8,413 nt of DNA from Gp6-AA40 sp046732795 (GTDB lineage Bacteria > Acidobacteriota > Vicinamibacteria > Vicinamibacterales > UBA2999), in assembly GCA_046732795.1 (NCBI GenBank), contig JBKPNV010000083.1, forward strand, positions 1 through 8,413, written 5' to 3'. A program made the translations under genes and the position numbers. Of this stretch, positions 1 through 5,630 are shown piece by piece. Positions within the stretch are counted from its first letter, which is position 1. Each line of letters begins with the position of its first letter. The notes under the pieces were generated by a model, which saw only the letters and a list, made by a program, of their open reading frames with translations, had not been told where the DNA came from and did not search any database.

Positions 1-426
1 TGTCGCAGCGATGGCACGGCTGGCGAGCGGCACTCCATGTCGTGTGCGGCCAGCGACGGTGCTCGTCTGGCATCGGGCGCGGCTTTCGCCTCTTCTGGAC
101 GTGGAAGAGCCGACACCGTACCGGCAGTCCGGGGATGGCACCCGACGTCCGCTCACGACACGGCGCTCGTCGTGACGAAACGCCTACGTAGAGCGCGTCA
201 TTGGCACGACGCGACGCGAATGGCGCCATCATGTCACCGTGGTGAACGCCGCCGGCTGCATCGAGTACTCACCGCGTACGTCACCTACTACATGCAATCA
301 CGAACGCACCTGGCGCTCGAGAAGAACGCCCTGATCTCGCGCCGGTCACCCGGCGTCGGTCGGGAGGATCGCCGTGATGCCGCAGGTCGGCGGGCTCCCC
401 CATCGCTCGATCGCGCAGTGGCGTAG
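1..426 (+). pseudogene. Internally deleted DDE transposase relic (5' end outside window)
   Basis: This is a decayed copy of the transposase that is intact at 5631-6725. Bases 10-155 match the part encoding the helix-turn-helix region (the WHR, FRLFWTWKSRHR block). Bases from about 175 onward match the C-terminal third, beginning at AYxERVIG. At 256-324 I count 62 of 69 bases identical to 6552-6620. Roughly 440 bp between these blocks are missing, which removes the first two catalytic aspartates. Single-base indels further break the frame, for example in the WHR/FRLFW block and in the NAAGLH block. The reading ends with a TAG at the position equivalent to the stop of the intact copy. It cannot encode an active enzyme. 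The identification is by direct comparison with the intact copy, so it is firm; only the exact deletion points are approximate. Confidence 0.9.
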
Positions 427-812
427 CTGTCGCTCGACGTCCAGCCGCGACGTCCAAGCCCGCACTGACCTGTACGTCGAAACTGGCGATCGTTCATATA
501 GCAGGTTGCCCAGAACGCCCACTCCCGTGGGGCATCACGCGCGCCGGACACTGAACGCACCTTGGCTCACGCCCAGATCGACTTCGCGATAGCCCTGAAA
601 GGAAGTGCGGCGATTCACTCGATGCTTGTTGTCTTCGCCGGATTGAGTTTTTGGTAGCCACACCCGTACGTCACCGCCGAAATCCACTCTCTCATAGCTT
701 CTTGCCGCAAACGTCCACACTCTTCGCGGGTGATTTAGGCGGGCAGCACGGGACCGACGAGTTCACTCAACACGCCCGCAGAATCTGGCGCGGATCGACT
801 TTTCGATAGCAG
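427..812 (+). mobile_element. 3' tail of the transposon relic, split by about 215 bp of extra sequence
   Basis: Just after the stop, 427-481 aligns with 6726-6783 of the intact element, and 697-811 aligns with about 6800-6924. The end of both tails is nearly the same motif, GATCGACTTTTCGAWAGC (794-811 and 6907-6924), after which similarity stops. This suggests the right end of the element. In the intact copy only about 20-30 bases separate the two blocks; here about 215 do. The extra piece contains a third variant of the end motif, GATCGACTTCGCGATAGC, at 576-593, preceded by the same CTCACGCCC-type sequence. It may therefore be the remnant of another copy of the same element inserted into the first. 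No gene is visible in it. Confidence 0.65.
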
Positions 813-1285
813 CGACATCACACCAAAGAACGTAGCGGCTAGACAGACGACGACCGACGGGCCACGACTCCGCCGATTCTGCCGCTCGGTGCTACGCACC
901 AGCTAGCAAACACGTATTGTCGTATTCCGACAGACGCGCACGCTACGTTTGCGGTAAGTTCAGCGCCCCAGTCCTGCACATGGCCCGTCGCCCGAGTCCA
1001 CGTCACTCTGTCACCAGTCCAACGTCACCCATTAGATGACGAACGTCCAGCGGTCGGAGCAGGTGGAGGTCTGTTGGCGCGTCATCGAAGGTTCAAGCAC
1101 TCGCATCTTGACGTGTGCGATTTTCATCAGTTCCGATGATGGCTAGAGCTCCGAGTCGGTTACTTCGGCGGTGCGATCGTAGTGCCCCAGGTCTGCGCCA
1201 AATCTGCAGGAAGTGATTTGCTAACACGCGCTGCACGACAGGGGCAGCTCATAACAAGGCCGGGCAGAAGAGAGAGGGGGCAGAC
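813..1285. other. Intergenic region without a convincing gene
   Basis: No reading frame here has coding character. Two short inverted repeats are visible: TGTCG-5 nt-CGACA at 918-932, and TCATC-6 nt-GATGA near 1125-1142. The right part must contain the promoter of the haloperoxidase gene, but I see no good -35/-10 pair. A purine-rich ribosome binding site, GAGAGGGGG, lies at 1272-1280, five bases before the ATG at 1286. Confidence 0.5.
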
Positions 1286-2662
1286 ATGACACGGAAATGG
1301 TCTATTCGGCTCGCTGCGGCGCTCGTTGCAGTTCTGGCAGGACTCGGCGTCATCGGGGCGTCGGCCGCACCACCCGCAACCGCTGACGCCACCGCAGTGA
1401 CGCAGTGGAACATCATTGCGATCAGTACGATCACCGGGATTCCAGGACCCGGGCTTCCGGGGCCTGCTGGCGGGGCACCGCCGGCATCTCAAATCAACAT
1501 GGGAATGGTCCAGGGGGCCGTTTACGACGCGGTCAACGCGATCACGCCGAAGCACTTTCGGCCGTACCTCCTGAAGAGGCGGTTCGGAAATACAGCGTCC
1601 GATGAAGCGGCCGTCGCAACGGCCGCTTACCTGGTTCTGAAGAACATCGTGGAAACAGTGCCCCAGAGCATCACGTTCCCCAACAGGGCGACCCTGCTCG
1701 CGTCGCTCGCGTCGCAGTACCAAACGGCGACGAACGCGATACCCGACTCGCCGTTCAAGAACATGGGAGTCGCTGCCGGGACCGCGGCGGCGGAAGCCAT
1801 GATCGACGCGAGACAGGGCGATGGACGGTTCGGGCCGTCTCAGTTCGTCCCGAACGCGAGCCCTGGGTTCTTCGATCCGGTGGCGCCCAACGGCACGACG
1901 GCGCTCGACCCCACGCCGTGGGTGGGCGGCGTCGAGCCGTTCCTGATGCAGAGCTCGTCGCAATTCCGTTCCGCCAGCCCACTTGCACTCACCAGCGCCG
2001 CCTACGCGGCGGAGCTCAACGAGGTCAAGGCGCTCGGCGGCGACGGCGTGGTGACGCCCTCGGCCCGCACCGCAACCCAGACGTACATCGCCAAGTGGTG
2101 GCAGAGCAACCCCGTCGCGAGCTGGAACGACGTCGCCCGGCAGCTCATCGCACGGAACGACCTCGACGCGATGGAGAGCGCACGTCTCCTCGCGATGCAG
2201 AACCTCGCGGCGGCGGACGCGGCGATCAGCGGCTGGAACGACAAGTACCACTTCAGCTTCTGGCGGCCGTTTCAGGCGATCCGCAGGGCGGCGGAGGACG
2301 GCAACCCCGCGACGTCGCCTGACCCGCCGGGGACGCCGCCGTGGACGCCGCTGATCTCAGCGCCCTATCCCGACCATGTGTCGGGACATCTCGGCCTCGA
2401 CGGCTCGCACATCGGCGTGCTGCGGATGTTCTTCGGCGATGCCCCCGCGGGCGGCTATCAGATCACAAGCGTTTTCGTGAATCCAGGCGGGGATGCGACG
2501 CGCACGTTCACGAGCTTCTCGCAGGCGCTCGACGAACTCATCCTGGCGCGTATCTGGGCGGGCCTCCACTTCCGCAACGCGGACGTGCAGGGCCGGCAGC
2601 TCGGAACAGACGTCGCGAACTTCGCAGCCGCGAACTACTTCCAACCCGTGGGCAACCACTGA
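1286..2662 (+). CDS. Secreted vanadium-dependent haloperoxidase / PAP2-superfamily protein
   Basis: A 458-aa protein with a signal peptide: basic MTRK start, hydrophobic residues about 9-24, and a likely cleavage site near ASA (25-27). It therefore acts outside the cytoplasm. The C-terminal half carries the oxyanion-binding signature of the vanadium haloperoxidase / acid phosphatase fold: K320-x6-R327-P328, then V-S-G-H368 in place of the usual PSGH, then R422-x5-H428, followed by N-A-D433. The family binds vanadate and oxidises halides with peroxide, or hydrolyses phosphate esters in its phosphatase members; the sequence alone does not say which. Histidine 428 would be the vanadate ligand and H368 the acid-base residue. 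Start supported by a purine-rich site (1272-1280). Length fits bacterial VCPO-like proteins. It appears monocistronic, with a terminator hairpin 32 bases after the stop. Codon use is regular and GC-rich; there is no sign of decay. Confidence 0.9.
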   Translation: MTRKWSIRLAAALVAVLAGLGVIGASAAPPATADATAVTQWNIIAISTITGIPGPGLPGPAGGAPPASQINMGMVQGAVYDAVNAITPKHFRPYLLKRRFGNTASDEAAVATAAYLVLKNIVETVPQSITFPNRATLLASLASQYQTATNAIPDSPFKNMGVAAGTAAAEAMIDARQGDGRFGPSQFVPNASPGFFDPVAPNGTTALDPTPWVGGVEPFLMQSSSQFRSASPLALTSAAYAAELNEVKALGGDGVVTPSARTATQTYIAKWWQSNPVASWNDVARQLIARNDLDAMESARLLAMQNLAAADAAISGWNDKYHFSFWRPFQAIRRAAEDGNPATSPDPPGTPPWTPLISAPYPDHVSGHLGLDGSHIGVLRMFFGDAPAGGYQITSVFVNPGGDATRTFTSFSQALDELILARIWAGLHFRNADVQGRQLGTDVANFAAANYFQPVGNH

Positions 2663-2693
2663 CCTGCAAGCAATGCCGCACAGGCGGCTAGAC

Positions 2694-2721
2694 GAGAAGG
2701 CCCGCTCGGGTGGGCCTTCTC
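2694..2721. terminator. Rho-independent-like, probably bidirectional terminator
   Basis: A perfect 10-bp stem, GAGAAGGCCC / GGGCCTTCTC, with an 8-base loop (2704-2711). It lies 32 bases after the haloperoxidase stop and 58 bases after the end of the convergent VOC gene. The T-tract is weak on both sides, but the position between two converging genes fits a shared terminator. Confidence 0.75.
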
Positions 2722-2779
2722 TATGTCTCGGCCGGCGCGGGCCGCGCTCGAGAGGTGCTGTGCCTACCTGAGATCGCGT

Positions 2780-3232
2780 CTACATATTGGCGCTGATCTG
2801 TACCGGGAATCCGTCCGGATCGACTACATGGAAACCGAAGCCGCCTCCTTGTTGGTCAATCGGAGTGACCCCCCTCGCTTTGAGATCGGCTGTCACGGAT
2901 TCCTGCTTGAAGTTGTCTACTCCGATCGCGAAATGATCCACTTTGGCGGCCGGTTTACCTTCGCGCAAGACCAAAAAGTTCTTGCCGAACACGAGCTGGT
3001 TGTTACCTTCCCGCTTGTTTACCTTGCAATCGAACACGCGTTGGTAGAAATCGGTCGATCGTTGCAGGTTGCTGACTTGCAATGACATGTGATTGATGCT
3101 GTTGCCTTGAAATCCCACTGCCTCGGCCGGACTGGAACCGGCCGCTAACAAGGCCAGTCCTTGTATCAGCGTTCGCCGGGACATTTTGCCCTTCTCATAA
3201 GCGTCCAACAGTTTCGAAATCGTACCTTGCAT
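2780..3232 (-). CDS. Tat-targeted VOC (glyoxalase-fold) family protein
   Basis: A 150-aa protein. Residues 1-40 form a long cytoplasmic-type lead followed by a twin-arginine motif, S-R19-R20-T-L-I, and a hydrophobic stretch (LALLAAG), so export by Tat is likely. Residues 46-147 are a vicinal-oxygen-chelate domain of two beta-alpha-beta-beta-beta modules: INHMS (H48) with DFYQRVFDC, then KVDHFAIGV (H100), then VVDPDGFPVQIS. H48 and H100 sit where metal ligands usually are, but the usual final glutamate is Q145, so metal binding or catalysis may be altered. Family members include glyoxalases, extradiol dioxygenases and resistance proteins; the substrate here is unknown. The start is fixed by an excellent AAAGGAGG (3238-3245), five bases upstream. 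The gene looks less GC-rich than the haloperoxidase gene, which may mean separate origin. It converges on that gene. Confidence 0.87.
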   Translation of the reverse strand: MQGTISKLLDAYEKGKMSRRTLIQGLALLAAGSSPAEAVGFQGNSINHMSLQVSNLQRSTDFYQRVFDCKVNKREGNNQLVFGKNFLVLREGKPAAKVDHFAIGVDNFKQESVTADLKARGVTPIDQQGGGFGFHVVDPDGFPVQISANM

Positions 3233-3327
3233 CGAATCCTCCTTTGAACGCCTGACAGTCTCGCCCCAAGAGAGAGGTGGAACTGCGAATCATTGTCTCG
3301 CCGATTGTGAATTTCCTGAACGAAAAC

Positions 3328-3840
3328 TTAAACACGATCCTGCGAAAAAAGATCACGCCCGTCGGAGGCACCAGTTGTCTTGTTACCCCGATCCCGCCGT
3401 CCGTCCCATTGCAAGTACTTGGGATTCCGAATCTTCGCCCACGATGTATATGCGCGGCTCGGATACGTTCCATTCCACCACTTCGCGACTATGGCTATGC
3501 CCTCGAGGTCGAGCCTGCAAGCCGCAGCGAAGAAATCGACGCCCACGTGTCACGACGTGGTCAACGTACCGCACGCGTGTATCCCTCTGGGGCAGGGTGC
3601 GCAAGAGCACGCTTTGCGTTTCGACAATGGAAGGTTGCGCACATCACGCCCGTTCAAACACACGACATCGAATGCCATCAAGTACGGCCGACCCCTTCGG
3701 ACCATCAGGTCGTAGAAGTGACTGCTCCCGTCCGACCCAAGGCACGCCAATTCCGGTCGATCACCGCGGTGCGGCAGCGTACCGCCCGCGCGATTTCCCG
3801 TGCGAGATCAGGCCAGAACTACAAATGCAAGGACAATCTG
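3328..3840 (-). pseudogene. ATP-dependent DNA ligase adenylation-domain fragment, frameshifted (LigD/LigC-like)
   Basis: Reading the minus strand across frames gives an ordered series of ligase motifs: DLAREIARAV and AVID(G)ELACL (about 3810-3745), SHFYDLMVRRGRPY (motif III region), AFDVVCLNGRDVRNLPL (IIIa), LRTLPQRDTRVRYVDHV, GVDFFAAACRLDLEGI (start of motif IV), VAKWWNGTYPSR, and SWAKIRNPKYLQWDGRRD (motif V). These are typical of the ligase domain of LigD-type NHEJ ligases and LigC. Frame changes fall near 3750, 3610 and 3545. Motif IV reads EGI-AI-VAK because of a 6-base tandem duplication (about 3490-3501), which should damage the active site. The N-terminal part with the nucleotidylated lysine (KxDG) is missing or unrecognisable beyond 3840, and no OB-fold domain follows the TAA at 3328-3330. 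This is a dead gene fragment. The family call is strong; the subtype is uncertain. Confidence 0.8.
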
Positions 3841-3967
3841 ACCTAGGCGCATTTTTGGTATGTGGGATTAGATTCCTGCGTACTACATCGGCACTCTTGC
3901 AGGGCTGCTTTAACCGAAGGAATTGGTTGAACCAAGCCGTGCCATACTCCGCGCGAGGAGCGCGAGA

Positions 3968-4170
3968 ATGGCAGAAGAAGTAAGCAGCTCGGCGAGGATC
4001 ACGAGGTGTGGCTCAAGTGTTTCGTCGCCACGCTGCCCGGGGCAACAACGGCACTCGGCGCAGAGAATACCGTCAGGCCGGAACACATCGCGTCGATCTG
4101 CGCCGCGATAGCTGATGCGTCGCTTGCGGAAGAACGCAAGCGACGACCTGAAGTGAAATGGCCACGGTAA
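3968..4170 (+). pseudogene. Small gene of unknown function, one-base frameshift near codon 5
   Basis: GAGGAG (3955-3960) lies seven bases before an ATG at 3968 that reads MAEEV and then leaves frame. One base apparently lost near 3980-3984 restores KQLGEDHEVWLKCF and about 60 codons of strongly coding-like sequence, ending VRPEHIASICAAIADASL, AEERKRRPEVKWPR, TAA (4168-4170). The restored product would be about 67 aa, soluble, with two cysteines and a basic C-terminus. I do not recognise the family. If the indel is an assembly error, this is a live gene; otherwise it is a fresh pseudogene. Alternatively translation starts at a non-ATG codon downstream in the second frame, but the good ribosome binding site before 3968 argues for the frameshift. 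It carries a perfect inverted repeat near its 3' end. Confidence 0.6.
4118..4145. repeat. Perfect 11-bp inverted repeat inside a small coding sequence
   Basis: CGTCGCTTGCG (4118-4128), a GAAGAA loop, then CGCAAGCGACG (4135-4145). All 11 pairs match. It lies within the codons for ASLAEERKRR of the small gene ending at 4170. There is no T-tract after it, so a classical terminator is unlikely. It could be an mRNA-stabilising stem or a protein-binding site. Confidence 0.7.
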
Positions 4171-4176
4171 CCGTGG
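4162..4176. repeat. 7-bp palindrome overlapping a stop codon
   Basis: CCACGGT-A-ACCGTGG: two perfect 7-base arms around a single base, overlapping the TAA at 4168-4170 and only 16 bases after the larger inverted repeat. It could be an operator-like site or part of a compound 3' structure; chance is possible. Confidence 0.4.
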
Positions 4177-4390
4177 ACGCGTTCCACAGCCAATCTGACA
4201 GCCTGACCGATGGAAGCGGGGCGCAGCCGAGCCCATCGAATGCTCGCGCGGGTTGCGAAAGACCACAAGCCAAAGGCGTTGGCAAAGCCGTCTCATGGAC
4301 GTGTCTCGCGTATCCGGGCTCTAACGTGGCTAGTTCTATGTACCAGTCGTGGCGCGTGGGCGAAGCTCGCGCCGGCGTGGGACTGTGTTG
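4171..4390. other. Stretch without a convincing gene
   Basis: A 100-codon open frame (4158-4460, +) runs through here and ends LCCLTCYNPQACDF with several cysteines. It overlaps the preceding stop and the next gene start, lacks a clear ribosome binding site, and matches no family I recognise. A second, basic 61-codon frame (4210-4395, +) is no better. Neither is supported enough to call. Confidence 0.3.
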
Positions 4391-4398
4391 CTTGACAT

Positions 4399-4406
4399 GC
4401 TATAAC
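4399..4406 (+). promoter_or_regulatory. Extended -10 promoter placing the transcript start near a GTG codon
   Basis: TGCTATAAC (4398-4406) is an extended -10 element (TGn plus TATAAC at 4401-4406). Initiation usually falls six to eight bases downstream, here about 4412-4414, just before the GTG at 4415. A TTGACA at 4392-4397 is too close to act as its -35 and is probably coincidental. Confidence 0.45.
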
Positions 4407-4414
4407 CCGCAAGC

Positions 4415-4624
4415 GTGCGATTTCACGTCATCGGATCGCTCATCGCGATTGTGCTGCTGATTGTCGCGGTGGCGCTGCCGTCGAAGCGCGACACCAGCGT
4501 GGCGGCTTGGTGGTCGCGTGTCCGTTACCAGCTCGCTTTCTTAGTACGCGTCGCACTGGCGCTGGCACTGGTGGGTGCAGTCACGTGGTTTCTGCTGGTG
4601 CCGATGCTCCGCTGGATGCGCTAA
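4415..4624 (+). CDS. Small two-helix membrane protein, function unknown
   Basis: A 69-aa protein starting at GTG and ending TAA. It has two clear hydrophobic helices: about residues 5-22 (VIGSLIAIVLLIVAVALP) and 41-64 (AFLVRVALALALVGAVTW and on). They are joined by a short polar, basic linker (SKRDTSVAAWWSRVRYQ), giving a helical hairpin in the inner membrane. The end, LRWMR, is basic. There is no Shine-Dalgarno sequence, but an extended -10 just upstream predicts a leaderless or nearly leaderless mRNA, which favours this GTG. Codon use is regular with GC-rich third positions. The architecture resembles DUF2905-type and other small bacterial hairpin membrane proteins, but I cannot name a family. 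It sits alone, just before a transposase relic. Confidence 0.7.
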   Translation: MRFHVIGSLIAIVLLIVAVALPSKRDTSVAAWWSRVRYQLAFLVRVALALALVGAVTWFLLVPMLRWMR

Positions 4625-4649
4625 GGGAAATCCAAATCTGTCGCTGCCT

Positions 4650-4801
4650 GAAACGCGGTACGTTGTGACGATTGAGGTCGCAAGCCGTTCCGATTAGGCT
4701 GGAGACATCGTGTCCGTCGTCGTTTCCCTGCTTCACTCCCTGCGCTCTCTCGTTCGCTTCGGCGCATCGCTGCCCTGCAGATCGTCGCCCTCCGACAAGG
4801 A
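4650..4801 (+). pseudogene. N-terminal scrap of a second transposase copy
   Basis: The stretch beginning GTACGTTGTGACGATTGAGG matches the start of the intact transposase gene (GTACGTATTGCGTCGATTGA, around 5648). It continues through the codons for VVVSLLHSLR (4715-4745) to LQIVALRQ (about 4775-4798), equivalent to LEIIALRHQ in the intact copy. The frame is broken inside SRASL by a missing base. Similarity stops abruptly at about 4801, so nearly all of the gene, including the whole catalytic domain, is gone. Neither end repeat of the element is seen here. Identification is by direct comparison within the window. Confidence 0.8.
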
Positions 4802-5011
4802 GGACTGAGGATCCTATGTTGGCGTCATAACACTGCAACTGCGACCAGAGTTTTGTCTGCGAAGCCCGTCCCGACAAGCCGTCCGGCATGACGGCTGCAA
4901 CGAACCTGGTCATCAATGCCCAAACCCGGACTGCCCCTGGTGGCGATGGCCGTCACCTGCCGCACGCCGGCTTGATCGTACGTTCGTCAGACCAGACGAC
5001 GGACCGCATTG
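4802..5011. other. Unassigned stretch between a transposase scrap and small genes
   Basis: A frame around 4846-5085 (+; ATG at 4888, MTAATNLVINAQTRTAPGG) has coding-like codons at first, preceded by a cysteine-rich stretch, but belongs to no family I know and runs out of frame into the next gene. A perfect 7-bp hairpin, AGCCGTC-6 nt-GACGGCT, lies at 4877-4896. Another frame ends in ARRLDRTFVR and stops at TGA 5010-5012, touching the next ATG; this resembles the end of the following small gene. Probably decayed coding DNA. Confidence 0.3.
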
Positions 5012-5171
5012 ATGACCGACGAGCCTCTTCCTCCGGCGAACATCATCGAAAAGGTATCGACGGCGGCTGGCCGAGGGCTTCGTGACCCGCGCCCATGTCG
5101 ATGCCCTGGAGGCACGGGCACTTCGATTGGATCGATCGTTCGTCCGCTGGAGGCGCGACAATGACTCTTGA
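5012..5171 (+). pseudogene. Tiny gene A of an overlapping cluster, one-base insertion
   Basis: Starting at ATG 5012 the frame reads MTDEPLPPANIIEK. It then becomes poor (VSTAAGRG) until a stop at 5162. Removing one base at about 5054 gives a much better continuation, YRRRLAEGFVTRAHVDALEA followed by RALRLDRSFVRWRRDNDS, ending at TGA 5169-5171. The restored product is about 52 aa, highly charged and probably helical. The restored stop overlaps the next start by 11 bases, which supports the reconstruction. No ribosome binding site of note is visible. I do not recognise the family; a small DNA-binding or mobile-element accessory protein would fit the charge, but this is a guess. It could be a live gene if the indel is a sequence error. 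Confidence 0.5.
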
Positions 5172-5387
5172 CCGGCTGCTCGATCCGGAACTGAGCGCAC
5201 TGGTCGCACGCGTTGAAGACGCCCATGGCGCCGACGCGGCGAGCCGCGCCTTGGAACGTGCGTATGGCAGTGTCGTCAGAGATGTGCGCACGAAGTTGAC
5301 GGCGAAGTGCCCGACACAGACGGCCTGCCCGCGGCATTCCGACGAGAACTCGAAGGGTTTCTGCGGGGACGCTCTAGGCCCCAGTGA
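5161..5387 (+). pseudogene. Tiny gene B of an overlapping cluster, one-base deletion
   Basis: ATG 5161 begins MTLDRLLDPELSALVARVED, continuing AHGADAASRALERAYGSVVR with good codon use. After VRTK (about 5295) the zero frame becomes cysteine-rich and unlikely. Shifting frame, as if one base were lost near 5296-5298, gives LDGEVPDTDGLPAAFRRELE and GFLRGRSRPQ, with TGA at 5385-5387. The restored protein of about 75 aa is acidic in its first half and mostly helical. Its start lies inside gene A and its stop overlaps the GTG of gene C by GTGA, a typical translational-coupling arrangement. The function is unknown. Without correction the frame ends at 5391, giving 76 aa, so a live but altered product is possible. 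Confidence 0.5.
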
Positions 5388-5488
5388 GTGACGAGCCATC
5401 GCATTCGCCGGTCTCATCCGCGACACATCATCCGGAGATGAATGAACTCGATCGCTTAAGGTTCCCGCATCAATCGAGGTGGCACTAG
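5384..5488 (+). CDS. Tiny gene C of the overlapping cluster, possibly truncated
   Basis: GTG at 5384 overlaps the stop of gene B (GTGA) and opens a 34-codon frame, VSDEPSHSPVSSATHHPEMN then ELDRLRFPHQSRWH, ending TAG 5486-5488. The first 26 codons look coding; the end does not. The gene may therefore be cut off by the transposon that starts somewhere in 5450-5600. It is polar and histidine-rich, with no recognised domain. The reason to call it at all is the coupled start, which matches the style of the two genes before it. Confidence 0.35.
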   Translation: MSDEPSHSPVSSATHHPEMNELDRLRFPHQSRWH

Positions 5489-5517
5489 TAACAGATCCCG
5501 AGTCGTCAGCCGAACGA

Positions 5518-5545
5518 TGCCGCCGACTACATGCAGTCGTCGGCA
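5518..5545. repeat. Hairpin in the leader of the transposase gene
   Basis: TGCCGCCGACT (5518-5528), a 6-base loop, then AGTCGTCGGCA (5535-5545): 11 pairs with one mismatch. A near-copy of the right arm, AGTCGTCAGC, sits at 5501-5510 in direct orientation. It may fold in read-through mRNA and limit translation of the transposase, or be a binding site near the left end. Confidence 0.45.
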
Positions 5546-5630
5546 GGATCCCACCTCCGGCCGCTGGTCCCTACGCGCACCGATAACCGGTCCATCCCGT
5601 GGCGCACCAGGATGCGATGGAGGATGTGTT

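Noticed and set aside
1160..2251. 363-codon minus-strand open frame
   Set aside because: It is antisense to the haloperoxidase gene, rich in Arg and lacks any domain; the plus strand has signal peptide, motifs and ribosome binding site.
2723..3085. 120-codon plus-strand open frame
   Set aside because: It is the antisense of the VOC gene, which has clear domain motifs and a strong ribosome binding site.
3195..3473. 92-codon minus-strand open frame upstream of and overlapping the VOC gene
   Set aside because: It joins the out-of-frame ligase tail to the VOC leader region and overlaps the VOC start; no coherent protein results.
3277..3846. 189-codon plus-strand open frame
   Set aside because: It is antisense to the ligase fragment, whose ordered motifs identify the true strand.
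4392..4397. TTGACA as a -35 box for the membrane protein gene
   Set aside because: Only three bases separate it from the TATAAC -10 element, against the usual 16-18.
5048..5060. TCGAAAAGGTATCGA as a possible left inverted end of the insertion sequence
   Set aside because: It only partly matches the complement of the right-end motif, lies inside coding sequence of gene A, and is nearly 600 bases before the transposase start.
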